Part shown: piece by piece, positions 24,104-42,400 of the stretch | Numbering within the stretch: the stretch's first letter is position 1 | Layout: the number at the start of each line of letters is the position of its first letter | Source: Marsupella aquatica | Lineage: Eukaryota; Marchantiophyta | Assembly: GCA_973895155.1 (NCBI GenBank) | Contig: OZ316892.1 | Coordinates: 14,012,001-14,076,000 of the forward strand | Length of the DNA: 64,000 nucleotides | Reading direction: 5' to 3' | Made by a program: the position numbers and the translations under genes | Notes under the pieces: model-generated | Told to the model about the DNA's origin: nothing | What the model saw: the letters and a program-made list of their open reading frames with translations, nothing else | The model's database searches: none

Positions 24104-27100
24104 CTAGATGAGTTTTAGCTAAGGTTCTCTTCGGTGCTTGAGTCAGTTAGGCAGTGACACTCTTACTGTTCGTTTACTTGTCAGTGCCACTCTCGTTTCC
24201 TCACGTTGTGATTTTAGTGCAGCGGGACAACGATGAGACTAGGAGGACAGAGCCTGAGTGGGTCTTTCCTTGCCACATATGTACCTGTTCGAGCCTCCTG
24301 CGGGAGCATTATGAATTGAACACTTCATCTTTGAATCATGTCCACTGTTTCTGATGTCCACTGTTTCTTTGGTATTCTTTCTTGTGTTCTTTTGTGTGTG
24401 TTTAGGGTTTAGGTTATGCACTTGCAAGACACACCGAATGATTACCCTAGGGACATAGGTAATTTACAAGCATAGCAGCCCGTCCACTACAAGGAGATTT
24501 GGTTCCCTACTAAATATGGGACAAATACCTTACCATGAATCGCTTTGATAAGAGGGGAATGAATTCCCAACTCCTCTTCTGGAAATTACCCCCAATAGTA
24601 AGGGGGCGGGGAGCATGAGGTACGTTGGGGTTAATTTCCCTACTTACCCCCTATATTCCCCTCTTTCAAACTCCTAACCTTGCAGATCTTCCTTGTGAAA
24701 GATGGTGATTGATCAATCCTGATCAGATCCCCACTTGTGTCCGTTCCAATTCTAGATAGATCAGGCTCACCCTGGATTGTGTATAGTAAAATTTATGCTA
24801 TGCCAATACCCGTACCTTTCAAATACTAAATAAAGCAGCATTTTGCATTCAACTTGACAATTCTTATCTAAAGAGGATGTTAATTGAAAAAGCCATCAAG
24901 TTGCTTCTTCATATGAGGACATTTGCAAGTGCTAATATAGACCAATCACATAAATAGATTCACTCTTCACATACTCTGAATGATTTAATTAGACATTCTT
25001 TTCAAAAAAGGGAGTTAACATATGTTCATTGGATCTACAGATTTTGGCTTTCAATCTTATTGTGACAATCTAACTTTGGAGATGGCTCGATCTTATCTCT
25101 GATCGTTGTGGTAATTGGCAAGAAATTGGGATTCACCAAGGCATGAAGAGCACATATAATCTCCAGCCAATGTTATCCCGTCCAAGTTGTAGCTACTGAC
25201 AGTACCTTGAGTTCTTGAATTACAAAATCTGGTTGATTGTAATTTGATGATGAATGATTAGACTGTCAATGTTTGCCCCAGTTATGTCACACCTGTTACT
25301 TTTGCTAGTACTAAGGATGTGAACCTCAGGTACCAGGTTTTTTCAAGGTCTGGGGCAAGTAGCCATTGCGGCGACAGTGGGGGTGACTGCCCATTGGCTT
25401 GCCTAAAAAGAGGTTGCGATCTCATGGTTCCATACATGGCTCAGGAGGGGTGGCGACCTCGTGCCCACCAAAGGTAGATTTTTGGCGAACAGTCATATCC
25501 ATCTATAAGGATTGAGTGGCACCAAGCCTAGGGTGTGTATCAGAGCTTTTGGCAAAATTGAACCAAAGCGTCTAAGAAGAATCAGTGAGGATAACAAACA
25601 ATATAAGAGAAACCTTCACAACCTAAATCTCAAAGCAATATATGTTAGCCTTGTGAATGTAAATTAATTCCTTGTAGCTAGGGGAATGCCACACTAGATG
25701 CTCCCAAATACACCTAACCCCAAGCACCTTGCTACCTGGCATAGCCCAGTACACAGGTAAGTGTGTACACCTAGTATTAGCCCAACCCACAGGTATGCAA
25801 GCACACCTGGGACATAGCCCAATACACAGGTATATATGTGAGCAGGAGTTGCTGGTAAAGTACATTTGTGTACGTGACAGGACATTGGCGTTCAAGTACA
25901 ATTCTCTGGTAGGACACTGGCAAGCTAGCAAGCCCAACAATGGCTTGGGAGGGACTGGCGAGCCTGCACAGTTTCACCCTTCACAAGTGCTCCTGACTAG
26001 ACACTCTTGTCACCTCAGGATTTGGCAAATTTTTCCAAATTTTTTAAAACTTCCCTCTGTTAAGGTAGCAACTACCTAATCAGAAGGCAGGATTTGGCAA
26101 AATTTTGCCCATTAAAATAAGGCTGCGTGTTAGGTACCAAACTCAATACCAAAGTACTATCAAATCCTGGCCATTCATAAAAACAATTTTTTCTGCTCCA
26201 TCAGATCCGCCAATACCACCCCATTCACCCTCCTGCCATGCACTGCCCAAGCTACCACCCTAGCTGCCCTGTACCTGAGCAAGATGCAAATTGAAAAGAA
26301 AGGAAAGAAAATAAAATAAAAATAAAAATAAAAATGGAGAACAAATCAATGAGAAAATACTTGCTCCTGTAGCGACCATGCATGGACTGTCTGACGTTGC
26401 GGGTGCCTCATGGGTGCGGTCATCCTCCCGAACAACAACATGTACACAACAACCATCACCAAAATGATCACATTTCAGCAACAACCACCCAACCAAAATG
26501 ATGGCCTCTGACACTTATCAATGAATAAATTGCCACATGCTTTTGCCATTCTTTGTTTGACATAACAAATATTGTGTCATGCCTAGGTATTGGCGCAATA
26601 ACCACAAGAAGACACAATGCACGGGCATTAGGCTATCAAATACAGGCTCAAATTTGTATTTAAGCATCTCAGGTAGTATGTCTTCATTGAGATGATTCAT
26701 TTCTAGACATAGTTGACTGTTTTCCTGCACTCTCAACTTGCACACCTAATAATATGGTCACTATAACTTGATCACCCAATAACACGGTCACTATAATTTG
26801 ATTAGTTCTTTCTTATTGTTTGAAGGGGAAATCTGTTACAACATTTCAACCCAAGACCTACGAGTCCATACTCAAGTCAGTGAGCTATCAAACAGCCATG
26901 CATAGCTGCTTGGGCGATTTGATTAGTTATTGTGTTCATCTAAGCACAAAAGAACTGAGATGAATGAATTGTGCTTGATGTGAAGGGTTAAGAAATGATG
27001 GAAACCATGGATTTTTCAAAATAATTTAAAAATGGAATGATCATACAGAAGAGAACCCTCATAGGCTAAAGATAAATTAAAATCAAAACAATTATAACAA

Positions 27101-27347
27101 ACAAGATGAGGAGGTATATACTTAATGGACCTCCAAATTGAAAAGTGTTACTTGATGGGACCTCTGATGATCCTGACCGTTGGTAGATCTTGATAGACCT
27201 TAGTCCAGTGCAACGTACCCAAAACTTCTTGGGGTTGGTTTGGGAGAAAAGTTTGGTTTAGGGGTCCATCAAGGAAATACCTCCAAAATGAGCTTACGAG
27301 ACAAAAATAAAGGTTGCTCTATAAGGGCGTCTGAAACCTCACGTTTC
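24104..27347. other. Gene-free intergenic sequence
   Basis: No gene supported. It contains CACTACAAGG at 24485 (a CACTA-terminus-like word in the wrong orientation to end the element on its left), a short minisatellite at 25730-25840 (ACACAGGTA units spaced by GCCCAATAC), an A-rich run of AAAAT units near 26310-26335, and one copy of a dispersed repeat at about 26822-26930 (see 47101). Confidence 0.5.
26822..26930 (+). repeat. Dispersed repeat family, copy 1
   Basis: GAAGGGGAAATCTGT followed, about 45 bp on, by ACTCAAGTCAGTGAGCTATC and CAGCCATGCATAGC. The same order recurs at 47101-47215 (plus) and 48585-48745 (minus). No terminal inverted repeat or protein was seen. Confidence 0.6.
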
Positions 27348-27393
27348 TGTTGGAAATGAACCACACTCAAACGAAGATGGATACAGCCACAAA

Positions 27394-27464
27394 GGGCCTG
27401 TAGCTCAGTGGTAGAGCACTACGATGTACACGGGAGGTCCTAGGTTCAATTCCTAGCCGGTCCA
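27394..27464 (+). ncRNA. tRNA-like sequence in the 5' LTR (Pol III A and B boxes)
   Basis: A 71-nt stretch with acceptor halves GGGCCTG/CCGGTCC and a final A, a perfect D stem GCTC/GAGC, and a perfect T stem CTAGG/CCTAG around TTCAATT. A box TAGCTCAGTGG is at 27401-27411 and B box GGTTCAATTCC at 27443-27453, both close to the Pol III internal-promoter consensus. The anticodon stem is poor (CTACG against CGGGA); the loop would read ATGTACA with GTA at the anticodon position. I therefore call it tRNA-derived rather than a functional tRNA. No CCA is encoded, as expected for nuclear tRNA genes. Confidence 0.75.
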
Positions 27465-27588
27465 TGCTGTTGAAAGTTCCAACATGGTATCAGAGCCAAA
27501 GAAAAGGAGTTTCCCTTGTAGCGAGTGCGACTCAAGGGTGGGTGTTGGAAATGAACCACACTCGAACGAAGATGGATACAGCCACAAA

Positions 27589-27659
27589 GGGCCTGTAGCT
27601 CAGTGGTAGAGCACTACGATGTACACGGGAGGTCCTAGGTTCAATTCCTAGCCGGTCCA
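27589..27659 (+). ncRNA. tRNA-like sequence in the 3' LTR
   Basis: Same 71-nt sequence, 195 bp from the first copy, with A and B boxes intact and no difference visible within it. Confidence 0.75.
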
Positions 27660-27679
27660 TGCTGTTGAAAGTTCCAACA

Positions 27680-30600
27680 GTTTCTGCCTCTGGTTGCAGT
27701 CAGCAACGAATTTCTGAGAAAAAAGTGGCGGACACAAAAAATCAGTTTCCGCACACTCCTGATCCCTGACCTAAACTGATAGTTTTGGGTGTCATCTTTT
27801 TCCCGCAGCTTCAAGGTTTGAGATGAATTATTAATACAGCAACGTCTAAAAAACTGTTACAAGTTCCTGTGGATATTAAATTGCTCGAGCAGAAGCAAAG
27901 CTCAAACTGAAACAAAACCCCCACCTTAAGGTTTTGTTTTTGGTCCTCGACCGACTTTTTTCCACCCTCGTTTTCTTCGCCCTTTATGTCCTTAATTTGA
28001 TGGCGCTTTTGCAGTCGATTTGATTACAGTTCTTTCGTTCATCTGACTACGATATGAATGTGAATGTAATTGATTGAATTTCCCCTTACGAAACCGTTTC
28101 TCACGATGCAACTTCCCAAATCTCGTTTTCCGTGATGGCATCGCTAGCCACAGGGGCGCATTGACGGTTGTTGTACAGGGCAGAGGTAATCTCGGCCCGT
28201 TCTTTCAACGTACCTCATGGAATCTACTGTGACCGAATTGGGAACCACTGTGCGATCGGAATTTTGCACGCAATAATGTCCTGCAATAATGTCCTGCAAT
28301 AATGCATGCATGCTGTGGCATCGAAGACGTCTGGCACGAGAACTAGCTTGTGCTTGTGCTTGTGCTGGGTGAAACCGCGCAACAGTCGTTAGTTTTCGTG
28401 GGGAGTTTTGCAACCGTTGTGCAGGCGTGTTGTTGGGAGGAAGAGGAAAAGGGTTTCACTTGAAATGTAAATAGGAATACGAACTTTCATGCAATTGAGC
28501 GTTTTGGCTGAAATTGTTTTTGGGAAGTTGAGCTCTTTAGAAAACCTCCTGAAAGTTGAATCGACCCAAACACGGGGCAGTACGTAAAGTACCTCTCGTA
28601 GAATTCAGGTGAGCTCGCGTCCGTTAAAGCCGACTTACCACTTACAAAGAAAGTCTGAATTCCTGCGCGCAGAGACTGCCTTCACCAGTTCACTTGCTCT
28701 GCATCGAGCTCTGCCATAAATTACCTTGAGTAATCGATCATTCCAAAAGTTAGTGTAATCAAACTTAGCTAGGGTAGCAAATGTATCAAATGTCAACCTT
28801 CACCTTAGTGAAGGGCACCCGGTACTACCTAGCATGGAGGCTCCCTTAAAGCTTAAGTACAGTACACAAGGGTACAAATTTTACTAATAAATCGCAAACA
28901 CAAGCTGTTTCAATGACTATGGTCTAGAGTGAAGCCTCTAGACCACAACTCCTAATAACGACCGAACTGGACTTGAAAATAAGAACAAGTGAACAAAACA
29001 TGAGGATTGGGCAAATATAAACAACAGATAGCATATAATTCATATTTTTTTTTGCAAGATATTTTTTATGTTCCATTTCTACTTACTTCCAAGGAACCCA
29101 ATCAACGCTAGTACAAAACTTTTCTCGATACGTGGACAACCACACGAAAATGCAAGTTCCTCGCAATTGAAATGTTGATGGGTGGAAGACTTGACTAAAC
29201 TATTTTTTAAGTTGAAAAAGAGTAAAATATTAGTTAAAAAGTGAATAGTGAAGGAATGAAACGGCAATGATTGCATTATATGACAAAAGAGCAAAGAATA
29301 ATCCAAGAAATTAGTTCTTGTGCATTGCGGGCAAAATGCTAGAGTCACTGTAATAGTAATCTCAAACAATGCTAGAGTCACTTTATTAGCAATCTCAAAC
29401 TTGAGAGTACCAACCCAAAAGTTTACTTAAGCCTATGATGGGTAAAACTCCTTAAGTCTGACAATTCATATTTTCATTCTGAACCAAGAAGTACAAAAGG
29501 ACTACTCAAATAATGAGTGTGTATTAATGAGCTTATTGATAAACAACTTTCCATCACATATCTTGGGTCAGGGGCTTACACAAAATATGTCAACAATTTT
29601 TGTCACATTTGGCACCACCATTGCAATATGCGCAAATTGTTGGAGTGTGAGTTGTTCCGAAATTTGGCTCAAAATACTTTTGCGCACAAAAACTAAAGTC
29701 ATGAGAGAAGATTTGGGGACAAAAAAACCGAAATGCTTACTGATTGTAGTCAAATGGCATTAAGGTATACAGTAAGTACTAACTCACAATACAGATTTAC
29801 GTAGAAAAGTTTCGAAGACAGACTCGATTCTGGGTGTGGCCCTCACAGAATCGTGTCGTCAAGCTGAGGCTAATTATGGACTGTCGTCATTCTTCACATG
29901 GCTTTGGTGGTGATAGAGCCCGAAGCTTAAGCTAGTACGTTCAATGATCTCACAATGGGCATAGTCGGCCGGATTGCGGGGAGAATTGAAGTGAGAGCTA
30001 GCCTTGGGAACGGCCTGCAGAGATCTCAAAGGGCATTTTCTATGGGATAGGCCCGAATCCGAAGACTTCGTTTTTGGCATTTGAAATTTCGCTTAATCAA
30101 CGTCACATTTCTCGAGCAATTAATTCAGACAGATAAAATTGCTAATTTGATTGTGATGGCGGTATTAAGTTTAATGTCCTGTATTGAGAAAGTTTGGACC
30201 ATATATAGATGGATGATTAGAAAAGAGGGCAACTACACAGTTAGCAAGGACAGACTGTTCATCCTTGGAATTCGTCTTCAGGCCCCAACATTCTCGTTGT
30301 GATCAACCATGAGCTAGCATTGAGCCGGACTGTGTTGCTCATCAAAATGCAAAGAAAAAAAAATGGTTTTAATTTACAAAATTCGAGATCTGGAAGTAAT
30401 TGACACCCACCCTCACAATTCAAACTCCCTGGCATGCATGGCTAGCTTACTCGCTCGCGCGCGCACCCACTGACATTAATCGCTCACTTAGTAATCATGA
30501 TCACCTAATCTTATTGGCAGGTAAGCAGAGCAGGTAGCTGCTGCAGTGCTGCGTCCTGGTCCATGATACATTGATACTGCATCCCGAACTTTTGCACCGT

Positions 30601-31241
30601 TCTCCGATTAGAGTTCATCGACAAGCGTGCACAGCATTATTTTCACGTTGAACTTCATTCAGTAGAATTCTAGCACATAAAGATTACCTAACAACTACAG
30701 TACTTGGTTCAATACCCCTTCCCACTAGCTACCTACCTAGCGCTCCCTTTCGCGAGTTTCAGCTAGTTAATAGTCTTGACTTTGTACTAGCCTACCAAAA
30801 CTCCACACAGTCATATATCCTTCGATCCAACGTTACCCTTACTTAAAATTAGTGTTCAATTCATTCAATTTGTACAGCTACTGTGGCTCTAACTTTAATC
30901 TGACGTCAAACGTTGATGTATAGGTCCGCCTGGTGTGGTAGTATCGTCCTAACTGTACGTGCACCGCAACTTGAGATTCTGGTCGATGGGACGATGTCCC
31001 CAGCAAATAGGCGGGATCCATCGCACGTAAGAATACCTCGCTTCTCTGATTCCTGCTCTCGAGAGTTCAACTTTACATCTTTACTATCTAGAGCTCCATT
31101 CTCCTCGTAATTACCCAACGGTCCTCTCGACCTCCTCACTAAATCTAGTGCCAATCCTCCATACGCATTCCGGTCAGAATATCGATGCAAACTTGCTTTA
31201 AATTCTAAACAGTCTCTCTCGACAGAACGGAGATCACTAAG
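27680..31241. other. Gene-free intergenic sequence
   Basis: No protein-coding gene supported. It holds short direct repeats (CAATAATGTCCTG, two to three times near 28273-28300; GCTTGT repeats near 28348), one copy of the dispersed palindrome at 28921, and the 3' flank of beta-tubulin. The minus-strand frame at 30906-31190 lies just past the tubulin stop and is most likely 3' UTR or flank. Confidence 0.5.
28921..28944. repeat. Dispersed palindrome, copy 2
   Basis: GGTCTAGAG-TGAAGC-CTCTAGACC: 9-bp inverted arms. This is the best-conserved palindromic copy. Confidence 0.75.
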
Positions 31242-36422
<5,181 letters not shown>

Positions 36423-39400
36423 TCAAATTTTCACTCGATTATTGTACTTGAAGTAGAAAGCCGTCAAAAGGGCCTTTGATTCACCCAAGATGAACACAGC
36501 ACACATCACACGCTGTGTTCTGGGAATAAAACCAGAGTAAAGACTCTTGAATCCACCCTCCGCAATGATAGCTTGGAAAGTTGACTTCATCTTTCTGTAC
36601 TGCAATTGAACGAAGATACCTCAGTTATGATTTATTAAATAAATAGGTTGAGATGTTCCTGAATTGATTTGCAAGTTGTCTTTTAGGCCCATAGTGTAAA
36701 GTAGTAGATAGGAGGCCGCAAATTAATTCTCGGCTAAAGAAATCTAGATCTAGCTTCGAAATGCACAGCTGTGTTAGCAATCTAAACTTCAGAATCAAGA
36801 CAGGACTCCCTAGCGTGGTACTTTCAGTCACCCTCATAAGAACTTACCTGAAATGTAGAAGATCCAAATTTGCTTGCATCCGTGTCTTGATGGTATCAAG
36901 AGGTTGGGTGATCAAAGCCGCAGCTGTTCCAGACACAAGCGCAGCAAGAAGCATGGCTAACATTGCTTTGTGTGAAAGATAGGACCCAACCATCAACCTC
37001 TCTTGGAGGAGAGGGCTCACCCCCAAATATGTGGCAGTGTATATGGATTCTCGTACCACAGTGGGTACCTGAGCAAAGACCGTGAGCACCACAATCATAT
37101 GAAAGAGGACAAATGATATTCCGGGGAATGACTCGATATTCATCCAACACAGGCGAATCTTGTTGCCATGAAGACTTGTAGCATAGCATGCGTTCTTCTT
37201 CATGGAAAATAACATGGACTCAAAAGGCTTATCATGATCTTGAATAGATGCCGCAATCTCAATTTATAACTCTGAACACAGAAATAACAAATAGGTAATT
37301 ACCTTTTAAAAGCATTGCCATTTAAATGTCAACACAAAACTCTGACATTCTATCCAACAAATTAATGTCTTAATTTTCTTTTTCTTTCATAACTTCTTGC
37401 TAACAAATAGCATGCAACTGTACTTGGGATTCGGGACTTATTGAACACAAGGAACTGTTACTGACGGCCGAAAAGTAGACTATGGAAGCCCAACTTTATC
37501 TTCTGAAGACACATTACATGTCCCGAATCAGATTCTCATCGATCTGGTGGATGAACAGGTTCATTAAAATATCGTATAGCCCGTGAGAACGATGGTCTTG
37601 AGTACGTTTCAGAACCAGCCTGAAATTTGGCGGTTTACTTTTGACATAGTAAATTACACCTAGTGTCCAAGAGCCACTTTTGAAAATTTCACAGCGACAT
37701 ATAAACATCTAGTCTCCCTTTGCTAAGCATTCTTTGCATCCACCGAAAGAAACGTAACAGTCGAGTCTACTGAAGTTTTGAACAAAGCCAGAGTGGATCA
37801 ATCTTGTCAGGCAAGAAAGCTAGGCAAGTTTGTTCCATTCAGAATTTTCTTTATCACGCTCTACCTTGCATAAGTAATTTCTCGATCAGTATCCACTTCC
37901 ACTTAGATTCCCAGAGCCGAAAATGGTGGAAGCATACAACCGTGCAAAATAGACTTGGACTCATACCAAGCCCCGTGTGAGAGCTAGCCATCCGTGTTCA
38001 GTTTTCACTTTTTTGAGCTGTTCGAACAGAGAAGACCCCGTTTTTTGTTGTTGAATCATAAGTAGCTCAGCTGGACCAGACACCATGGATGACACAACTC
38101 CTGCTGTTGCCGCAAAACCTGCTCGTTGTGCAGAATTCAGGGGACCTGTAGATCACAAATCTTTGATAGTTAACTTGGTAGCATTCTACACAGTTTAGCT
38201 TTTTGGAAAATGATCGAGTCTACAAAAACAATTGGTTCCTGCAAATTGGTCTAGTAATAAAAAAATTCAGTTTTTGTGAAAACTCAATATGAACTAACAT
38301 GTCACTGATGATTGCTAATTCACATCTGCAAACTTGCTTACATTAAAAAATTTACTTATGCATGGGGCTTCGAACAGGGGTACGTTTCCAAGCTATTTGA
38401 AGCTCATGAAGAGTCACTACTGTAAATCGCTGTTTGCAAGACTGCTTGCAGTCTGATTGCCTATCTCACATGCTTTTCCTGTTTTTCTAATTTGAAAGTA
38501 CTATCTCGTTCATAACCAATTTGAGATGAGGATGCAGCTGGATGTAGCAATATGACTAGAATGCCTTTTTTTCGTTGATCGTCATCATTGACCCAGTTCC
38601 ACAAACAATTAAAGATATGCAACTTCGGTGGATTTGTATCTCTCAGCTACTGCAGACTATATGAAATGACGTCTTTCTTAACGATCTGCGCAGTTGCAGA
38701 TCATTCTTGATTGCAAAACACTAAGTTCAGAAATTTAATCTTTCTATTTAGACCAATTCATCGATTTCGTTCTACCATATGTCCCGCGATATGTGTGCAT
38801 CATCGATGTCTTCAATATATTTGAAAAGAAGGAAAGCCTGGTTCTAGTCCATCCTCTCTCCTACCTTGTAACGTTCTTTATATTACATGAGACAATCCCT
38901 AAAAAACTACTATTTAAGTGTGCCAAGGAAATCAAAGGAGTCCATCTCGTTTATTAAGAGTATTGCCTTTCACGCTTCTCTCCAATATGTCGTTCACGGC
39001 AAATTGCAGGGCACATATTGGGGCCATGCTTGTTGCATTGACCAGCACTCCCCGATAGAGCACTCGAGGATTCCATGAGATTGGTTGCTTGTCCTGCAAG
39101 AAAGGACTACTATGTGAAGTCAATTTGTACTAAATTGAAGATTTCATGAACTAATTTCAAGATGAAACGAAGAGTTCTCAAAGCATTAAATTTTAGGGTT
39201 CTGTTTTCCGTCGCCAAATGTGATCACGATTTTGTTTCAGAAGTACTCTTACCCTTAACTTCAATTGAGTAAGACTATGGATACAATTAGATCAATTGCA
39301 CATGATGTTCGAACCTGGATAGCGTTCTTAATGGTTACAGATGGTTGTTGCAGCAAAACTTCTATTACACCACAAAGCGCGCCGATAGTAGCTGATTCTA

Positions 39401-39440
39401 GTGGTCCTAGTACTCGTTGTGGTGCGACTGTTGTTGCCAT
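36423..39440 (-). CDS. Mitochondrial carrier (SLC25) family protein
   Basis: Five exons: 39440-39315, 39093-38967, about 38145-37967, 37068-36848, 36594-36423; 274 residues, near the usual carrier length. Carriers have three repeats of about 100 residues, each with two membrane helices, and exchange metabolites across the inner mitochondrial membrane. Here the third repeat has the classic signature PLDTIKTRMQ. The first (PSVTIKNAIQ) lacks the acidic residue and the second (PAELLMIQQQ) lacks the basic one. The start is the first ATG (MATTVAPQRVLG). Exon 2 ends KG, and joining it to exon 3 (PLNSAQRAGFAA) needs a GC donor (AAAG|GCAATA), so this is a likely GC-AG intron. The last acceptor was chosen as TACAG|AAAGATG because only it keeps the frame. 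The end of exon 3 may be off by a base. Substrate cannot be assigned. Confidence 0.88.
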
Positions 39441-42400
39441 AGCATAGGCTAATGGCCTCAAGAGGGAGGCTGATGTTCGGAAAACTAGCTGCCCCTACAC
39501 GTACGAATATCCCACGGCGAACGCGATTAAATATTTCGACGATTGAGAAGATACGTATTTTCAAAGCACATTAAGCGATAGTTGTATCTAGAACGATAAT
39601 TGAAGCGAAAAATGCACGGAAGGTACTGAGGAGATTTACAATCAGTAGGTTACAACGAGGCGAATCATGCTCGTCTTGAAAGTTAGCAATCCAAAGCTCT
39701 TAAACTCCGCATGTTCATAATAAATTCAATGTTTTGTATACGGCGAACTGAAGGGTGTCAATTATCACGTGAAAGGGTGTGCCTCTTCAAACGAATGAAT
39801 TTCATGTTTTCCTGATGCAGATCTATGCGATAGTCAATAATGCTAACACAGTTGTTTGTCTTAGTTCTTAAAGCCCAGATGGTTGCTTACAGTATTTTAA
39901 CGACAAGATGACAATTTAGTCTCACGTAGGCTGGGATGTTGCTAAAACGAGAGTGCCCGCAAACTGATCTATACTGAGAAGGGATCAAGTGAGCGTGGTA
40001 CTGACGAAGGTACTCGATCATCATAATGTAGAACTTCTGTGCTCGGGGTGCCTTTTCGTGTCAAAGACAGCCCGCTTGCCAAGAGCCCTGACTGCGTGAG
40101 CATCAGTGTCAAATGTGGCATCTGGCACGCCTGAGCCTACAAGCTTTCCTTTTGAATTCAGGGAACACTGTGAGTCACCCTGCTGTAAGTCCACTTGTAG
40201 AAGCCTCTCAGACTGCCCGTCGACGATAAATATCCTCCACGTCCATGTTTTGGGAGGGAGATGCATCATATGATCGCTATTCGTCAGTGCTGACTGAGTA
40301 ACGGATCATGATGATGAATTTGCACAATCTCGATCATGATGAAGATCTTCTAACCAACGTAAATAGCCAACGACAATTCGGTTAATTGATGTATGCTCTG
40401 CATCGACTGAGAAACATATGTCATTGAGGAATACAGGTAGCCGTCGCTTGATGTATAGTTTACTCAAGCTTTAGCATTCAAGTACGTCGACTCTGAGTTC
40501 TGCCAGTGTTTTAATCAAGGCACATATATAACAGGCAATAGAACAACGCTGCATTATCATCTCCTGCACATTGCCTCTCATGTCTTCACTCGGATGAATA
40601 ATATAGTACTCAGCTTCTGTAGCCTGTATCAAAACTCACTCTGATTTTGTAGGAGTGACAGTAACTACATTGTGATATAAGTGCAGCACAACCTGTAGCC
40701 ACAAACAGATCCACTGGATCAGAAGCGTTAAATAATTTCGAGAGAATTGGAGTTGTACAAAAGTTAATTTCGAGAGAATTGGAGTTGTACAAAAGTAGAC
40801 CCTCGTACTCGGAAGCTCATGTTACACTGATCTAATTATCGAAGTTCCGAGCCAACTTCAAGTTAATTCAAGAAGATGCTAAATTGCGTCCCGTGGTGGG
40901 AATTCGGGGAAAGACCAGCCTCTTGAAAGCACTGTTTCTGCAATACGTGGTGATGCCTTGCATGCAGCTAAGTTACTCTCTAAGTGAGTCCTAAATGCTG
41001 TATAATTCCCGGGTTAATTACATCAGAACAACGCATGATTGTTACTGGACATCGATATAGCACCGATGAGTGCAGCTAGCGCACTCTCTATATGCGTCTC
41101 TTGCTGAAGGTCACATACAACAGACCAATTATGCAACGCTCGGATGATTGGTACTTGCTGAGACATAAAGTGTTTCCATTAGAAACTATCCAGGCAGCTC
41201 ATCAAGTAAATAATCGATTTGGCTAGCAATTTCTGCAAACTAATAAATTATATATCACCGATTCGTGTACACATGATATCATCCCCCACCCAAATTTGAT
41301 TCCTGGCGAGATTCCCATGGCTCATTACCGGGAAACTTCATTCACGTTTTTAACCTGTCTGGATCGGAGTCTCAATTTCAACGTGACGGTACGTTATCTA
41401 CGGCCAGATTCGGATATATATATGATTGAACGTACCAAACTTGAAAAGATTCGAAGGTAGCATGGCAAGATCAGCGGGCATTGACTAATTCTCAAGCAAG
41501 ACTAATTGTGTGAGACATGTTATATCAATTTGATTAGTTTCTGAATATTGGAGTCGAGCAATCGATCTGAAGGTCTAAAGGTCTTATATAGCTTACTAAA
41601 TAATATAATCAATTTGTTAAAGTAGTTTGCAAACAAGCTAGGAAAGTGCATTTTATGGGCCCTACCCGAAGTAGATGACCGTCACGGGAGTTCACCATCG
41701 AGTTGAGAGTAACTAACTCCAAGTAACGACTTTTTAGTTATTTTGAACAAGAGGGAGAACCCGAGTAAGAAACCTGAAACTAATCTCCCTAGACTAAACC
41801 AGAAATTACTCCCCAATCCTCTACAAGTAGATCTGAAATCGAAATGCTTGAATGTACGTACGTATATATGATCTCGACTTCTCTCTGAATTCTGATTTCA
41901 GGTTTGGCCTTTCATGCCACTCAGCTGTTGGACACGAGAGGGAATTGAATTGGAGTCTGGAAACGACTCGCCATGGAAAGAACACGAGGATCGATCTGGA
42001 CCGCAACGAAATCTGGAAAGCCATCCATCCGTCAATATATTCTGGAAAGGAATCACTGTCGAGGTTAAGGTACTGACTGATGATTGAATGCGTGCTTTGT
42101 TGCACAGAGGGGAGCAGAACTGGAGAAGAGTCCTGTGAATTCGCTGCTCTCTGACGCATGCTTTGTTAGGCTTGCAGCATAGCATTCACCTTTGCGCTGC
42201 TACTGTAGGTGGGCTTGCAATGTCCACTGGCTAATTAACAGCATTCAACTTGCGGTGCTACAGAGCGTGGATCTACCTTTACGGTGCCTGTTGGGATTGC
42301 AACACAGGGATCATTCGTTTTTGTTACAAACCCTTCAATCATGATGATGTAATATATATTATATAGATCATGATGATTGTGCAGCCATTTGCCATTTCCT

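Larger units (their letters stand above)
27348..27679 (+). mobile_element. Complete TRIM/SMART-type LTR retroelement with tRNA-like LTRs
   Basis: Two 137-bp LTRs (27348-27484 and 27543-27679) start TGTTGGAA and end TTCCAACA. They differ at one visible site (CACTCAAACG versus CACTCGAACG), pointing to a recent insertion. The flanking 5-bp target duplication is GTTTC (27343-27347 and 27680-27684). The 58-bp internal region opens directly with TGGTATCAGAGCC (27485-27497), the usual plant primer-binding site for initiator tRNA-Met, and ends in a purine-rich tract AAGGGTGGG before the 3' LTR. No coding capacity, so it must be mobilised in trans by an autonomous LTR retrotransposon. Each LTR carries a full-length tRNA-like sequence (see next entries), analogous to the 5S rRNA carried in Cassandra TRIM LTRs. 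Orientation follows from the primer site. Confidence 0.95.

Noticed and set aside
24485-24494. CACTACAAGG, resembling a CACTA transposon end
   Set aside because: It reads inward to the right, so it cannot close the element on its left, and no matching CCTTGTAGTG was found to its right. Ten bases alone are not enough.
27394-27464. Stand-alone functional tRNA-Tyr(GTA) gene
   Set aside because: The anticodon stem pairs badly and an acceptor pair is mismatched; both copies sit at identical positions inside LTRs.
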